Assembly: GCF_900112205.1 (NCBI RefSeq)
Contig: NZ_FOKW01000004.1
Location: forward strand, 62,001-126,000
DNA length: 64,000 bases
Source of the DNA: Natronobacterium haloterrestre
GTDB lineage: Archaea; Halobacteriota; Halobacteria; Halobacteriales; Natrialbaceae
Direction: 5' to 3'
The notes below the pieces were generated by a model that was not told the origin of the DNA, searched no databases, and worked only from the letters and a program-made list of their open reading frames with translations. The first letter of the stretch is position 1. Each line of letters opens with the position of its first letter. Positions 26,504-36,251 of this stretch are shown here, piece by piece. A program made the translations under genes and the position numbers.

Positions 26504-27943
26504 ATGACAGACGATAACGAATCGAACCGCGGCGTGGCACGACGGGCCCTGCTGGCGGCCGGCGGCACGGCGACAGTCGGGGCGCTGGCGGGACGAGCGG
26601 AAGCGAGAGGGAACCGACTGGACGAACACCGGGAGACCGACGGCGACGAACTCCGTGAACCCAGCCGGGAAGTCACGGCCCGACAGGAGCCGGGGAACGC
26701 CTTCTACTGGGTGTTGCCGGGTGAACGACGGTTGAGTCCGCAGGTCTTCGGCACCCCCGAGAACCCACGGCGCGGAAGCGCCCTGCTCGAGTCGCGGATC
26801 GAACAGGCAAAGGGGTTCCCCGAACCGCTCGGCGACGCGATCCCGCAGTTGCTCGAGGACCTCCCGCCGCTCGTGGCCGCGCCGGAGGCGGCCCGCGAAC
26901 CCATCGAGGACGAGGACGAGAACGAGGACGGGATCGCCCAGGAGCGGTTCACCGAACCGACGCTGTACAGCGACGAGGCGGAAGTCACCAGCGGCGCGTT
27001 CGAGATCACCTATCGAGACCGACAGCCGTACGATCTCCCCGGCGGACCCGACGCCACGACGGATTCCGTCGAACTCGAGGCGCGGTTCACCGACCCGGCG
27101 GGCAACGAGTACGAACTCAGACAGGACCACGTCGTCCAGCCGCCGATCCCGGGCTACGAGACCGGCGGCGGCGTCCTGACGGGCGGTTGGCTCCACGGGA
27201 TCTCGGGGACCGGCTCGCCGCTGTTGCCGGAGGTGTATACCCACGGCGCGTCGTGGGGGGTCGGCGACGTGGTGGTCAACGGAGAGGTGGCCACCGAGGA
27301 CGGGTTCCGCCTCATCCACTTCATGACGACTCAGACGGTGCGCGACGAACGTTACCGGATGGTGCTGGACGAGGAGCTGCCGCTCGCGCCGGACGAGACG
27401 ATCGCCGGCCGGATCCACCACACTCACGGCGTCGTCCTGCCGATCAGGCCGACGCCCGAGGGCCCGGTCTACGACCCGGTTCCGACGGCGATGGAGCTAC
27501 CGAACGGCGAGACGCAGCCGTTCATCCACGCGATGTGGGAACAGGAGGAACTCGTCGACGCCCCGTTCCAGGACTGGGAGTATCCCGACGGGAGGGACGA
27601 ACCCGACGAGCAGGACGGAGACGACGCGGGGGCCGACTTCCAACTGCTCGGCGATGCCTCCGCCTGGCAGGGTGTGGCTCCCGACGCCATCGCGGGCGAG
27701 GAGAACCCGACGCTCCGGCTCGAGGCGGGGACCGAGTACGAACTGACCTGGGAGAACGCCGACGGCCTCCAGCACAACTTCTCGATCGAAGACGAGGGCG
27801 GGTCGGACCTGCAGGCGTCGGAGTTGCTGGGCGAGGAAGGGGCGACCCAGACGGTCACGGTCACGGCGACCGCGGAGATGTCTGAGTACTACTGCCAGGT
27901 CCATCCCGGGACCATGCGGGGGTCGATCGAGGTCGAGGACTGA
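26504..27943 (+). CDS. Exported protein with C-terminal cupredoxin (blue copper) domain
   Basis: The protein has 479 residues. The N-terminus VARRALLAAGGTATVGALAG is a twin-arginine signal. Residues 60-360 form a large domain I do not recognise, with several His-containing stretches (GGWLHGISGTGSP, RLIHFMTTQT, GRIHHTHGVV). The C-terminal 100 residues are plastocyanin-like, with LQHNFSIED (His424) and YYCQVHPGTMRG providing Cys464, His467 and Met471 as the type 1 copper ligands. An acidic linker joins the parts. It probably acts in electron transfer or copper handling at the cell surface. No operon partner is evident. Confidence 0.8.
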   Translation: MTDDNESNRGVARRALLAAGGTATVGALAGRAEARGNRLDEHRETDGDELREPSREVTARQEPGNAFYWVLPGERRLSPQVFGTPENPRRGSALLESRIEQAKGFPEPLGDAIPQLLEDLPPLVAAPEAAREPIEDEDENEDGIAQERFTEPTLYSDEAEVTSGAFEITYRDRQPYDLPGGPDATTDSVELEARFTDPAGNEYELRQDHVVQPPIPGYETGGGVLTGGWLHGISGTGSPLLPEVYTHGASWGVGDVVVNGEVATEDGFRLIHFMTTQTVRDERYRMVLDEELPLAPDETIAGRIHHTHGVVLPIRPTPEGPVYDPVPTAMELPNGETQPFIHAMWEQEELVDAPFQDWEYPDGRDEPDEQDGDDAGADFQLLGDASAWQGVAPDAIAGEENPTLRLEAGTEYELTWENADGLQHNFSIEDEGGSDLQASELLGEEGATQTVTVTATAEMSEYYCQVHPGTMRGSIEVED

Positions 27944-27982
27944 AGACAGAGGGCTGAAGCCGACCGCGACCGGAGAACCGGC

Positions 27983-29848
27983 TCACTCCTCGAGGTCCGG
28001 GACCGGCTCCCCGAGTCGGATCCCCATCGGCGCGGGCCCCGGGGTCTCGTATCCCCGGACGTAGCCGAGGTAGAGGGCGCTGTTGACGATCCCGATGTGG
28101 CTGAACGCCTGGGGGTAGTTCCCGAGATGGGCGCCGCTCTCGGGGTCGAGTTCCTCCGCGACGAGGCCGAGCGGGTTCGCGTACTCGAGCAACGTCCCGA
28201 ACCGGGAGGTCGCTTCCGCGACCCGACCCGAGAGCGCGAGCGCGTCGATCAACCAGCAGGAACAGAGCACGAACGCTCCCTCCTCGCCCGGCAGGCCGTC
28301 GTCGCCGTCGTAGCGGGACACGAAGACGTCGTCCGCGACCAGTTCCGCCTCGATCGCCTCGATCGTCCCCTGGATCCGGTCGTCGTCGAACGGCAGGAAG
28401 CCGACGATCGGGAACAGCAGGGCCGTCGCGTCGAGGGCGTCGGACCCGTAGGACTGGACGAACGCACCGAGATCCTCGTCGTACCCGCGCTCGAGAACTT
28501 CGGTCCGGATCTCCGCGCGCGTTTCCCGCCAGGCGTCCAGCGGCGCGTCGAGGTCCCCGTCGGTCGCGATCGCGATTCCCCGGTCGAGCGCGGCCCAGCA
28601 CAGGACCTTCGAGTGGACGAAGTGGCGGTCGCCGCCCCGGACCTCCCAGATGCCCGCGTCCGGCTCGGCCCAGACCTCGCGGACGTACTCGACGATGTCG
28701 CGGATCCGCGCCCACTCGTCGTCCGCGAGCGTTCGCCCGTGACGGCACATTTCGTCGACCGCGAGCAGAAGTTCGCCGTAGACGTCGTGTTGGCGTTGCT
28801 CGACGGCCCCGTTGCCGATCCGGACGGGTCGCGATCCGCGATACCCCTCGAGGTGGGTCAGTTCCCGCTCCTCGAGGTCGGACTCGCCGTGGAGGCCGTA
28901 CAGGGGCTGGATCGCCGCCGGCTCGTCCGCCTGGCACAGGTCCATGAACCAGTCGAAGTAGTCGTTGGCCTCGTCGGCCGTACCGAGGTTCAGCAGCGCC
29001 TGGACGGTGAACCCGGCGTCGCGCAGCCAGTTGAACCGGTAGTCCCAGTTGCGGACGCCGCCGACGTCCTCGGGCAGTGACGCCGTCGGCGCGGCCGCGA
29101 TCGCGCCGGACTCGGCGTGAGTCAGGAGCTTCAGGACGAGTTCGGAGCGAACGACCTCGTCGTGCCACGGGCCCGCGAACGTGCAGTCGTCCGCCCCGCA
29201 GGTGTGCGCCCAGTCGGTCCAGAACCGGATCGTCCCCTCGAGCGCGGCCTCCGGGTCGGTGCTCGCGTCCTCGGCTCCCGTACACCGCAGCAGGAACCAG
29301 GCGTCTTCCCCCGCCTCGAGCGACAGGTCGCCGGCGATCCGGCCGTCCTCGGTCGCGAGGTCGGTCGGCGCCTCGAGCAGGACCCGTTCCTCCGCGCCCG
29401 CGGCGAGAACCCCGACTCCATCCTCGACGGGTTCGATCGTCGGCTCCGCGCGCCCGTAGTCGAACCGCGGCTCGAGGTCGACCTCGAGTTCGGCCCGTCC
29501 CTCCGTGCAGGCGACCTTCCGGTAGAGTACCTTCTTCGGGTCGTCGACTCGACCGGCCGGCGGCATGAAGTCCGTCACCGTCGCCGTGCCGCCTTCGGTG
29601 CGGAAGGTCGTCTCGAGGACGTTCGTGTCGCCGACGTACCGACGTTCCGACTCGAAGGCGTCGGTGGGTGCCACCCGAAACCGGCCGCCGCGGTCGTGAT
29701 CCAGGATCGCCGCGAAGATCGTCGGCGACTCGAGATGTGGAAACGGGAACCAGTCGATCGACCCGTCCGGCCCGACGAGCGCACACGTCTCGAGGTTCCC
29801 GACGACGCCGTAGGATTCGATCGGCGGGTACGCTTCGGAGTCAGTCAT
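27983..29848 (-). CDS. Glycoside hydrolase family 15 protein (glucoamylase/trehalase type)
   Basis: The protein has 621 residues from ATG 29848. The N-terminal beta-sandwich starts with PIESYGVVGNLETCALVGPD and GSIDWFPFPHLESPTIFAAI, the standard opening of the bacterial/archaeal GH15 group. The catalytic barrel shows GGVRNWDYRFNWLRDAGFTV, LTHLEGYRGSRPVRIGN, the first acidic region near EMCRHGRTL, and VAEELDPESGAHLGNYPQ followed by AFSHIGIVNSALYL, where the Glu-Glu pair is the catalytic base region. The specificity may be alpha-glucan or trehalose and cannot be separated by eye. No signal peptide is seen, so the enzyme is probably intracellular. Confidence 0.9.
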   Translation of the reverse strand: MTDSEAYPPIESYGVVGNLETCALVGPDGSIDWFPFPHLESPTIFAAILDHDRGGRFRVAPTDAFESERRYVGDTNVLETTFRTEGGTATVTDFMPPAGRVDDPKKVLYRKVACTEGRAELEVDLEPRFDYGRAEPTIEPVEDGVGVLAAGAEERVLLEAPTDLATEDGRIAGDLSLEAGEDAWFLLRCTGAEDASTDPEAALEGTIRFWTDWAHTCGADDCTFAGPWHDEVVRSELVLKLLTHAESGAIAAAPTASLPEDVGGVRNWDYRFNWLRDAGFTVQALLNLGTADEANDYFDWFMDLCQADEPAAIQPLYGLHGESDLEERELTHLEGYRGSRPVRIGNGAVEQRQHDVYGELLLAVDEMCRHGRTLADDEWARIRDIVEYVREVWAEPDAGIWEVRGGDRHFVHSKVLCWAALDRGIAIATDGDLDAPLDAWRETRAEIRTEVLERGYDEDLGAFVQSYGSDALDATALLFPIVGFLPFDDDRIQGTIEAIEAELVADDVFVSRYDGDDGLPGEEGAFVLCSCWLIDALALSGRVAEATSRFGTLLEYANPLGLVAEELDPESGAHLGNYPQAFSHIGIVNSALYLGYVRGYETPGPAPMGIRLGEPVPDLEE

Positions 29849-30094
29849 CGATACCACCCGGTACGACGGGGACGTCGAACGCGAAGCGATCGAGGGGCGG
29901 ATCGGGACATGTCGTCGGGTTCGACGACGAACAGCAAAAAGGCGAACCCCTCCTGTGCCCGAACTGAACGTCCGGAAAGGCGAGAGCACGCAGTCGCCGC
30001 GCCGAGCCCTTTCGGTGTCCCGACCGGAACGACCGACCAATGGGGCAGAAATCCGACGAATTTATTTTCGTAGACAACCTCTTTTTTGAGGGTC

Positions 30095-31180
30095 ATGAAC
30101 GAACTCAGGACGGGACTCAGTTACGGAGACGTACTGCTGGTTCCGCAACGATCGCCCGTCGATAGCCGCAGCGACGTCGATCTCTCTACGAACCTCACGC
30201 CGAACATCGAACTCGAGACGCCGCTGGTTTCGGCGGCGATGGACACCGTTACGGAGAGCGAACTCGCGATCGCGATCGCCGAGAGCGGCGGGATCGGGAC
30301 GATCCACCGGTTCCTCACGGTCGACGAGCAGGCCGCGGAAGTCGAGACGGTCGCCGACGTCGGTCACCCCGTCACGGCGGCCGTCGGCATCAACGAGGAT
30401 TACGTCGACCGGACGGCGGCGCTGCTCGAGGCCGGCGCATCGGCGATCGTCGTCGACGTCGCCCACGGCCACCTCGAGCGGGCGCTCGATGCGACGGCGG
30501 AGCTCCGATCGGAGTTTCCGGATGCCGAACTGATCGCGGGCAACGTGGCGACGCCGGACGGCGTCGAGGACCTCTACGAAGCGGGTGCCGACAGCGTCAA
30601 GGTGGGGATCGGCCCGGGATCGCACTGTACGACCCGGAAGGTCGCAGGGGCAGGCGTCCCGCAGTTGACCGCGATCGACGACTGCGCCGAGGTCGCGCGG
30701 GATCTGGGCATTACCGTCGTCGCGGACGGCGGGATCCGGACCTCGGGGGACGCGGTCAAGGCCCTGATGGCCGGCGCGGACACGGTGATGATGGGCAGTC
30801 TCTTCGCGGGGACCGACGAGGCACCCAGCGAGATCGTCACGGTCGACGGCGTCAGGTACAAGCGATCCCGCGGGATGGCGACGACGGCGGCCGCCGAGGA
30901 CCGCGACGACAAGCCCGAAAACGTCGACGCCGACGAGGGCGTCGAGGGGCTGACGCCGTACAAGGGACCCGCGGCGGACGTCGCCGAGGAGTTCTGTGCA
31001 GGTATCCGGTCCGGCCTCTCGTACTGCGGCGGGCACACGATCCCCGCGGCCCGCGAGAACGCGGAGTTCATCCGCGTCGCGGCCAGCGCCCAGGAACGCG
31101 AAGGTGCACACACCGACGACGAGTGGGAGACCGTCAGCGTCGATAGCGTCGGCGAGGCGGCGACGAACGCCGACGACTGA
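30095..31180 (+). CDS. IMP dehydrogenase/GMP reductase family protein without CBS domains
   Basis: The protein has 361 residues from ATG 30095; a GAGGG Shine-Dalgarno-like tract precedes it and a TATA-like TTTATTTT lies near 30060. The barrel begins [15 protein letters not shown]. Key parts are [43 protein letters not shown] with the catalytic Cys178, [29 protein letters not shown] and [15 protein letters not shown]. The absence of the CBS pair fits GMP reductase or a short IMP dehydrogenase; haloarchaeal homologues are usually called GMP reductase, which I consider slightly more likely. It interconverts purine nucleotides in the cytoplasm. Confidence 0.85.
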   Translation: MNELRTGLSYGDVLLVPQRSPVDSRSDVDLSTNLTPNIELETPLVSAAMDTVTESELAIAIAESGGIGTIHRFLTVDEQAAEVETVADVGHPVTAAVGINEDYVDRTAALLEAGASAIVVDVAHGHLERALDATAELRSEFPDAELIAGNVATPDGVEDLYEAGADSVKVGIGPGSHCTTRKVAGAGVPQLTAIDDCAEVARDLGITVVADGGIRTSGDAVKALMAGADTVMMGSLFAGTDEAPSEIVTVDGVRYKRSRGMATTAAAEDRDDKPENVDADEGVEGLTPYKGPAADVAEEFCAGIRSGLSYCGGHTIPAARENAEFIRVAASAQEREGAHTDDEWETVSVDSVGEAATNADD

Positions 31181-31502
31181 CCGCGTTCACGGCCCTCCCG
31201 TTTCGCAGTGGCCGAGTCCCGAGTCGCCCCGTCCTGATCGAGCGTCCCGGTCGGGACCGCTGTCCCCGGCCACGCGCTCTCGAGGGTGTCCATTCGACCG
31301 ACACACACGCCGATCAGGAGGAGTGACAGGAGGAATGCCGAGAAGGACGAGCTATTTCTGGACGGAATAACACGAATCGGAGATCCGCTGGGCAAGTATT
31401 GGCGCGCAGTGGAGTACTTACATCGTTCGTCTCCTTATCCCGGGTCATGATGACACATATCAGACTCGAGGGTGCCGACCGCCCGGTCGGCGCGGTGGTG
31501 GG
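31181..31502 (+). promoter_or_regulatory. Leader and promoter region of the urease operon
   Basis: This region separates the purine gene from ureB. A TATA-like TACTTACA at 31415-31422 lies 25-32 bp before an ATG at 31447, the spacing expected for a leaderless haloarchaeal mRNA starting at that ATG. The candidate leader reading frame is listed separately. I see no gene in 31181-31440; the left part is G+C-rich with scattered antisense frames only. Confidence 0.5.
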
Positions 31503-31506
31503 ATGA
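31447..31506 (+). CDS. Candidate 19-residue leader peptide of the urease operon
   Basis: A short frame opens with ATG-ATG at 31447 and encodes [19 protein letters not shown]. Its TGA stop overlaps the ureB ATG as ATGA (31503-31506), the same junction style used between the urease genes themselves. The ATG sits at the position expected for a leaderless RNA start. This would make ribosomes enter at the leader and reach ureB by re-initiation. It could also be chance: the frame is short and I cannot test conservation. Confidence 0.4.
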   Translation: MMTHIRLEGADRPVGAVVG

Positions 31507-31913
31507 CGAACCTCGTGCCGGGAGAACTTGACCCCGCAGGCGACCCGGTCCGGATCAACGAGGGGCGACCGACGGCGACCGTCACCGTCGAGAACACCGG
31601 CGATCGACCGGTCCAGGTCGGCTCGCACTTTCACTTCTTCGAGGTCAACCCCGGCCTCGAGTTCGACCGCGAGTCGGCCTACGGGATGCGACTGGACGTT
31701 CCCGCCGGAACGGCGGTCCGGTTCGAACCCGGCGTCGAACGCGACGTCGACCTCGTCGCGATCGGCGGCGACCGTATCGTCCGCGGGATGGCCGGCCTCG
31801 TCGAGGGCGAACTCGACGACGACGCCGTGAAAGAGCGAGCGCTGGAACGGGCTCGAGAACGGGGCTACATCGCGGAGTCGGAGCCTGATACGAGCGGAGG
31901 CGACCGTCCGTGA
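31503..31913 (+). CDS. ureB: Urease subunit beta
   Basis: This is the structural small subunit of urease, 136 residues. The family core is clear: [20 protein letters not shown], then [51 protein letters not shown] and [20 protein letters not shown]. The last 30 residues are a charged extension. The GTG of ureC overlaps its stop. It is the first structural gene of a B-C-A-G-D-E-F cluster, an order in which beta precedes alpha and gamma follows. Confidence 0.97.
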   Translation: MTNLVPGELDPAGDPVRINEGRPTATVTVENTGDRPVQVGSHFHFFEVNPGLEFDRESAYGMRLDVPAGTAVRFEPGVERDVDLVAIGGDRIVRGMAGLVEGELDDDAVKERALERARERGYIAESEPDTSGGDRP

Positions 31914-33616
31914 GCCGCGACCTCCCCCGGTCGGAGTACACCGACCTGTTCGGGGCTACCGAGGGCGACCGGCTACGGCTCGGCGATACGGACCTGTTCG
32001 CGAGGATCGAAAGCGACCACGCCGTCCCGGGCGAGGAGGCCGTCTTCGGCGGCGGGAAGACGATGCGGGACGGGATGGGAATGCAGTCCGGCGTTACGCA
32101 GGCCGAGGGAGCCCTCGACTGGGCCGTGACGAACGCCGTGATCGTCGACCCCGTCCTCGGCGTCCGCAAGGGCGACATCGGCGTCCGAAACGGGGAGATC
32201 GCCGGCGTCGGGAAGGCCGGCAACCCCGATACCATGGACGGCGTCGATATGGTGATCGGCCCGAGCACGGACACGATCCCCGGCGACGGGCTGATCGCGA
32301 CGCCCGGCGCGCTCGACATTCACGTCCACTTCAACAGCCCGCAACTCGTCGATCACGCCCTCGGCTCCGGCGTGACGACGATGCTTGGCGGCGGCTTCGG
32401 CGGCGGCGCGACGACCTGCACGCCCGGACCCGAGAACGTCAAACGGTTCCTGCAAGCCGCCGAGGCGTGGCCCGTCAACGTCGGCCTCTACGGCAAGGGC
32501 AACAGCAGTCGGCCCGCGGCGCTACGCGAACAGATCGAGGCCGGCGCGTGCGGCATGAAACTCCACGAGGACTGGGGGTCGACGCCCGCCGCGATCGACA
32601 CCTGCCTCGAGGTCGCCGACGAGGAAGACGTCCAGGTCTGTATCCACACGGACACGCTCAACGAGTCGGGCTTCGTCGAGCACACGTTCGATGCGATCGA
32701 CGGGCGCGCGATCCACACGTTCCACATCGAGGGCGCCGGCGGCGGTCACGCGCCGGACGTCCTCGAGTTGATCGGCCACGAGCACATGCTGCCGTCCTCG
32801 ACGAACCCGTCGATGCCCTACACCGAGAACACGTTCGACGAGCACCTGGACATGGTGATGGTCTGTCATCACCTCAACCCCGACGTCCCCGAGGACGTCG
32901 CGTTCGCCGAGTCCCGGATCCGGGCGGAGACCATCGGCGCGGAGGACGTGCTCCACGACACCGGCGCGATCAGCATGATGACCTCCGACTCCCAGGCGAT
33001 GGGACGCATGGCGGAGGTCATCAGCCGCACGTGGCAGACCGCCCACAAGATGAAGGGCCAGCGCGGGCCCCTGCCGGCCGACGAGGGGACGAACGCGGAC
33101 AACGCCCGCATCGAACGCTACGTCGCCAAGTACACGATCAACCCGGCGATCACCGCCGGGATCGACGACTACGTCGGCTCGCTCGAGCCCGGAAAGCTCG
33201 CGGACGTCGTCCTCTGGGAGCCCGGCTTCTTCGGGATCAAACCGGAGGTCGTCCTCAAGGGCGGGTTCCCGGTCTGGTCGCAGATGGGGGAGGCGAACGG
33301 CTCGCTGATGACCTGCGAACCGGTACTCGGCCGCGAACGGGCCGGCGCACAGGGTCGGGCGAGACACGGCCTCTCGGTGACGTTCGTCAGCGACGCGGCG
33401 AGCGAGAACGACGTGGGCGAGGCCTACGACCTCGAGACGCCGGTCCGGCCGGTCAGCGACACGCGGGAGGTCCGGAAGTCCGACATGCTACACAACGACC
33501 ACTGCCCGGACGACATCGAGATCGACGCCCAGACGTTCGAAGTGAAAGTCGACGGCGAACACGTCACCTGTGACCCGGCAGCGGAAGTGCCGCTCGCACA
33601 GCGATACCTGCTCTGA
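31910..33616 (+). CDS. ureC: Urease subunit alpha (catalytic)
   Basis: This nickel amidohydrolase splits urea to ammonia and carbamate. The protein has 568 residues from GTG 31910, which overlaps the ureB stop. Active-site parts are intact: LDIHVHF (metal-binding His pair near 138 and 140), [12 protein letters not shown] with the carbamylated Lys217, [48 protein letters not shown] and [17 protein letters not shown] (Asp ligand). The C-terminus has the usual [14 protein letters not shown]. Bacterial enzymes have a Cys in the mobile flap near the CHHL motif; here the local sequence reads VMVCHHL, consistent with that Cys. Confidence 0.98.
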   Translation: MSRDLPRSEYTDLFGATEGDRLRLGDTDLFARIESDHAVPGEEAVFGGGKTMRDGMGMQSGVTQAEGALDWAVTNAVIVDPVLGVRKGDIGVRNGEIAGVGKAGNPDTMDGVDMVIGPSTDTIPGDGLIATPGALDIHVHFNSPQLVDHALGSGVTTMLGGGFGGGATTCTPGPENVKRFLQAAEAWPVNVGLYGKGNSSRPAALREQIEAGACGMKLHEDWGSTPAAIDTCLEVADEEDVQVCIHTDTLNESGFVEHTFDAIDGRAIHTFHIEGAGGGHAPDVLELIGHEHMLPSSTNPSMPYTENTFDEHLDMVMVCHHLNPDVPEDVAFAESRIRAETIGAEDVLHDTGAISMMTSDSQAMGRMAEVISRTWQTAHKMKGQRGPLPADEGTNADNARIERYVAKYTINPAITAGIDDYVGSLEPGKLADVVLWEPGFFGIKPEVVLKGGFPVWSQMGEANGSLMTCEPVLGRERAGAQGRARHGLSVTFVSDAASENDVGEAYDLETPVRPVSDTREVRKSDMLHNDHCPDDIEIDAQTFEVKVDGEHVTCDPAAEVPLAQRYLL

Positions 33617-33710
33617 CTCCGATCATGTACCACACCACACCCACCACGGACGTACCAGCACCGACGAGCCGACCACCCGCTCGCTCGAGCCACCGCGCGG
33701 GGGTGAGCCG

Positions 33711-34091
33711 ATGGGTATGAACCTCTCCCCGAAGGAGATGGAACGACTCACGGTGTTCATGGCGGCCGAACTCGCCCGCCGGCGGAAGGACCGGGGCGTG
33801 AAACTCAATCACCCCGAGACGGTCGCGTACATCTCCGACTGGGCCTGCGAGGCCGCCCGCGAGGGGAAATCCGTCTCGCGGATCCGCTCGGAGGCGACAC
33901 GACTGCTCACCCGCGAGGACGTCATGGAGGGCGTCCCGGAACTGGTCGACATGATACAGGTCGAGCCCGTCTTCCCGGACGGCACGAAACTCGTCACCAT
34001 CCACGACCCGATCCGGGCCGACGACCCGGGCCAACTCGAGACGGCCGATCCGGCCCCGGATGCGGACCTCGAGACGGAGGGGAGCCGCTGA
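33711..34091 (+). CDS. ureA: Urease subunit gamma
   Basis: This 126-residue subunit starts at ATG 33711 with [20 protein letters not shown] and [20 protein letters not shown], the standard urease gamma opening. It continues with [40 protein letters not shown] and TIHDPI. The last 25 residues are an acidic tail absent from bacterial forms of about 100 residues. It is preceded by a 94-bp gap after ureC, the only real gap among the structural genes. Its TGA overlaps the ureG ATG (TGATG). Confidence 0.96.
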   Translation: MGMNLSPKEMERLTVFMAAELARRRKDRGVKLNHPETVAYISDWACEAAREGKSVSRIRSEATRLLTREDVMEGVPELVDMIQVEPVFPDGTKLVTIHDPIRADDPGQLETADPAPDADLETEGSR

Positions 34092-34711
34092 TGGGGTACC
34101 GAGACGTCGCCAAGGTCGGCCTCGGCGGCCCCGTCGGCTCCGGGAAGACGGCGCTCGTCGAACGGCTCGTCCCCGAACTCGTCGCTCGTGACTACGAGGT
34201 CGGCGTCATCGCCAACGACATCATGACCCAGGAGGACGCCGACGTCTTCCGGGAGTCGTTCGCGGACCTGCTGGCCCCCGACCTCGTCGCGGGCGTCGAG
34301 ACGGGGGCGTGTCCGCACACCGGCATCCGGGAGGACCCCTCGATGAACCTCGCGAAGATCGACGAGTTCACCGAGCGCCACCCCGACCTCGACGTCGTCC
34401 TCGTCGAGAGCGGCGGCGACAACCTCGCCGCGACGTTCAACCCCGAACTCGCGGACTACTTCCTGTTCGTCATCTCGGTCGCGGAAGGCGAGGACATCCC
34501 CCGCAAGCGAGGGCCCGGCGTCACCCAGGCCGATCTGCTCGTGGTCAACAAGACCGACCTCGCGCCCCACGTGGACGCCGACCTCGAGGTGATCGAGGAC
34601 GACGCGGCGGCCGTTCGAGGGGACGACCCGTTCGTCTTCACGAACTGCAAGGACGGGGCGGGCGTCGACGCCGTCCTCGAGCACGTCGAACGGGAGGTGC
34701 TGTTCGCGTGA
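34091..34711 (+). CDS. ureG: Urease accessory GTPase UreG
   Basis: UreG is the SIMIBI GTPase that drives nickel delivery to apo-urease. The protein has 206 residues with P-loop GGPVGSGKT (12-20), the switch and metal region [58 protein letters not shown] and the guanine-specific [11 protein letters not shown] (NKTD). All functional motifs are present. It overlaps ureA on its 5' side and ureD on its 3' side by single-codon overlaps, so production is tightly coupled. Confidence 0.98.
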   Translation: MGYRDVAKVGLGGPVGSGKTALVERLVPELVARDYEVGVIANDIMTQEDADVFRESFADLLAPDLVAGVETGACPHTGIREDPSMNLAKIDEFTERHPDLDVVLVESGGDNLAATFNPELADYFLFVISVAEGEDIPRKRGPGVTQADLLVVNKTDLAPHVDADLEVIEDDAAAVRGDDPFVFTNCKDGAGVDAVLEHVEREVLFA

Positions 34712-35646
34712 GCACCGATTCGCGTCCTGCAGCGGCCGACCGCCCGCCGATCCCGCCCGCCTTCGAGGCCTACGCCGACGAACCGCTCGCACAGGCCCCC
34801 GCCGCCGGCCCCGGAAAGAACGGCCTGCTCGAGGCCACCTTCGCCCGCCGCGGAGACGGCCCGACCCGGCTCGTCCGGGATCGGGTCGCGGTCCCGTACC
34901 ACCTGACTGGCACCCTCGAGACCGACCCCGCGCCGGGACTGACGACCCTGGTCGCCCAGGAGCCGACCGGCGGCGTCGCCCAGGGGGATCGCCACCGGAT
35001 CGCGCTGGACGCTCGAGCCGACGCCCGCGCTCACGTGACGACCCAGAGCGCGACGAAGGTCCACAGCATGACCGACAACTACGCCCATCTCGACGCCACC
35101 TTGCGGGTCGAGTCCGGCGGCTACCTCGAGTACCTCCCCGGAGCGACGATCGTCAACGAGGGCGCGCGCTGTCTCCAGACCGTGACGGTCGACCTCGCCG
35201 AGGACGCCTGCGCCGTCGTCGCCGACGTCCTCGTCCCGGACGGGTTGAGCGATCACGAACCGTTCGGTTTCGACCACTACCACGCGCGCCTCGAGGCCGA
35301 ACGCGACGGGCGACTGGTCTGTGCCGACGCCGTCGACCTCCGACCCGACGAGCGCGACCCGCGGGACCCCGCAAGCGTCGGCGAGGGCGGCGTCGTCGGC
35401 TCGCTGTACGTCTTCGCGCCTCCCTCGAGCGTCGACGGGCTCCTCGCGGACGTCCGCGACCGGCTCCCGGATCGCGACCGCGACGCCGTGGAGGCCGGCG
35501 TCTCGACGCTCCCCCTCGAGTCCGGGGTGATCGTCCGGCTGCTCGGCCGCCGCGAGGCGGACGTGACCGAAACGCTTCGGGCCGCGTGGGACGCCGCGCG
35601 GCGAACCCTGCTGGGGGTCGGCGCACCCGCCGACCGGCGATACTGA
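34708..35646 (+). CDS. ureD: Urease accessory protein UreD
   Basis: UreD is the scaffold that docks UreF-UreG on urease. The protein has 312 residues from GTG 34708, which overlaps the ureG stop (GTGA). Typical UreD parts are [80 protein letters not shown] and [20 protein letters not shown]. The first 35 residues are a Pro/Ala-rich haloarchaeal extension. The final TGA overlaps the ureE ATG. Confidence 0.94.
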   Translation: MSTDSRPAAADRPPIPPAFEAYADEPLAQAPAAGPGKNGLLEATFARRGDGPTRLVRDRVAVPYHLTGTLETDPAPGLTTLVAQEPTGGVAQGDRHRIALDARADARAHVTTQSATKVHSMTDNYAHLDATLRVESGGYLEYLPGATIVNEGARCLQTVTVDLAEDACAVVADVLVPDGLSDHEPFGFDHYHARLEAERDGRLVCADAVDLRPDERDPRDPASVGEGGVVGSLYVFAPPSSVDGLLADVRDRLPDRDRDAVEAGVSTLPLESGVIVRLLGRREADVTETLRAAWDAARRTLLGVGAPADRRY

Positions 35647-36251
35647 TGGAGCGAATCGACGGCATCGTCGGCAACGTCCACGCCGACGACGACCTCGCGG
35701 CGGCCCGCGACGCCCACGACGAGCGGGGCACGCTCGAGCGGGTCGTCGTCGACGCGGACGAGCGCCGCCGGTCGCGGTTCCGGGCGACGACCGACGCCGG
35801 GACGGACGTCGGCGTCGTGGTCGATCGCGCCGCGGTATCGGCGGGGGACGTCCTCTTCCTCACTGACGAGCGGATGATCGTCGTCGCGTTCGAACCCCGG
35901 GACGTCCTCGCCGTCGACCTCCCTCCGGCGACCGACGAACGGCTCGAGGCGGCGGTCGAACTCGGCCACCGGATCGGCAACCAGCACTGGGATCTGGCGG
36001 TCGAGGACGGCGTGGCGTACGTCCCGCTCGCGGCCGACCGCCACATCGTCGAGCGGGTGGTGGCGGACGTGGTTCCGGGATCGGCGGTCGGCGAGACGAC
36101 CGTGGAGGCGGATCTGTTCGTCACGGACGCCGACGGAGCGAAGGCAGGGTACGACCATGGCGGTGGGCACGAACACGGGCACGAGCACACCCACGACCAC
36201 GATCACGGCGACGGCGACCACTCACACACCCACCATGACCACGACCCCTGA
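35646..36251 (+). CDS. ureE: Urease nickel metallochaperone UreE with His-rich tail
   Basis: UreE binds nickel for UreG. The protein has 201 residues from ATG 35646. The N-terminal peptide-binding domain is diverged. The metal-binding domain shows AAVELGHRIGNQHWDLAVED and VAYVPLAADRHIVERVV, the conserved GNRHxP-like region reading as GNQHWDL here. The tail after residue 170 has 13 histidines alternating with Asp, Gly and Glu, a nickel reservoir as in Klebsiella-type UreE. The last 17 bases of this tail also encode the start of ureF in another frame. Confidence 0.93.
   Translation: MERIDGIVGNVHADDDLAAARDAHDERGTLERVVVDADERRRSRFRATTDAGTDVGVVVDRAAVSAGDVLFLTDERMIVVAFEPRDVLAVDLPPATDERLEAAVELGHRIGNQHWDLAVEDGVAYVPLAADRHIVERVVADVVPGSAVGETTVEADLFVTDADGAKAGYDHGGGHEHGHEHTHDHDHGDGDHSHTHHDHDP

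Noticed and set aside
33625-33720. 31-codon frame between ureC and ureA that overlaps the ureA start
   Set aside because: It is Thr/Pro/Arg-rich, lacks an initiation context and its stop lies inside ureA by only a few codons. It could be a coupling frame, but there is less support than for the leader before ureB.
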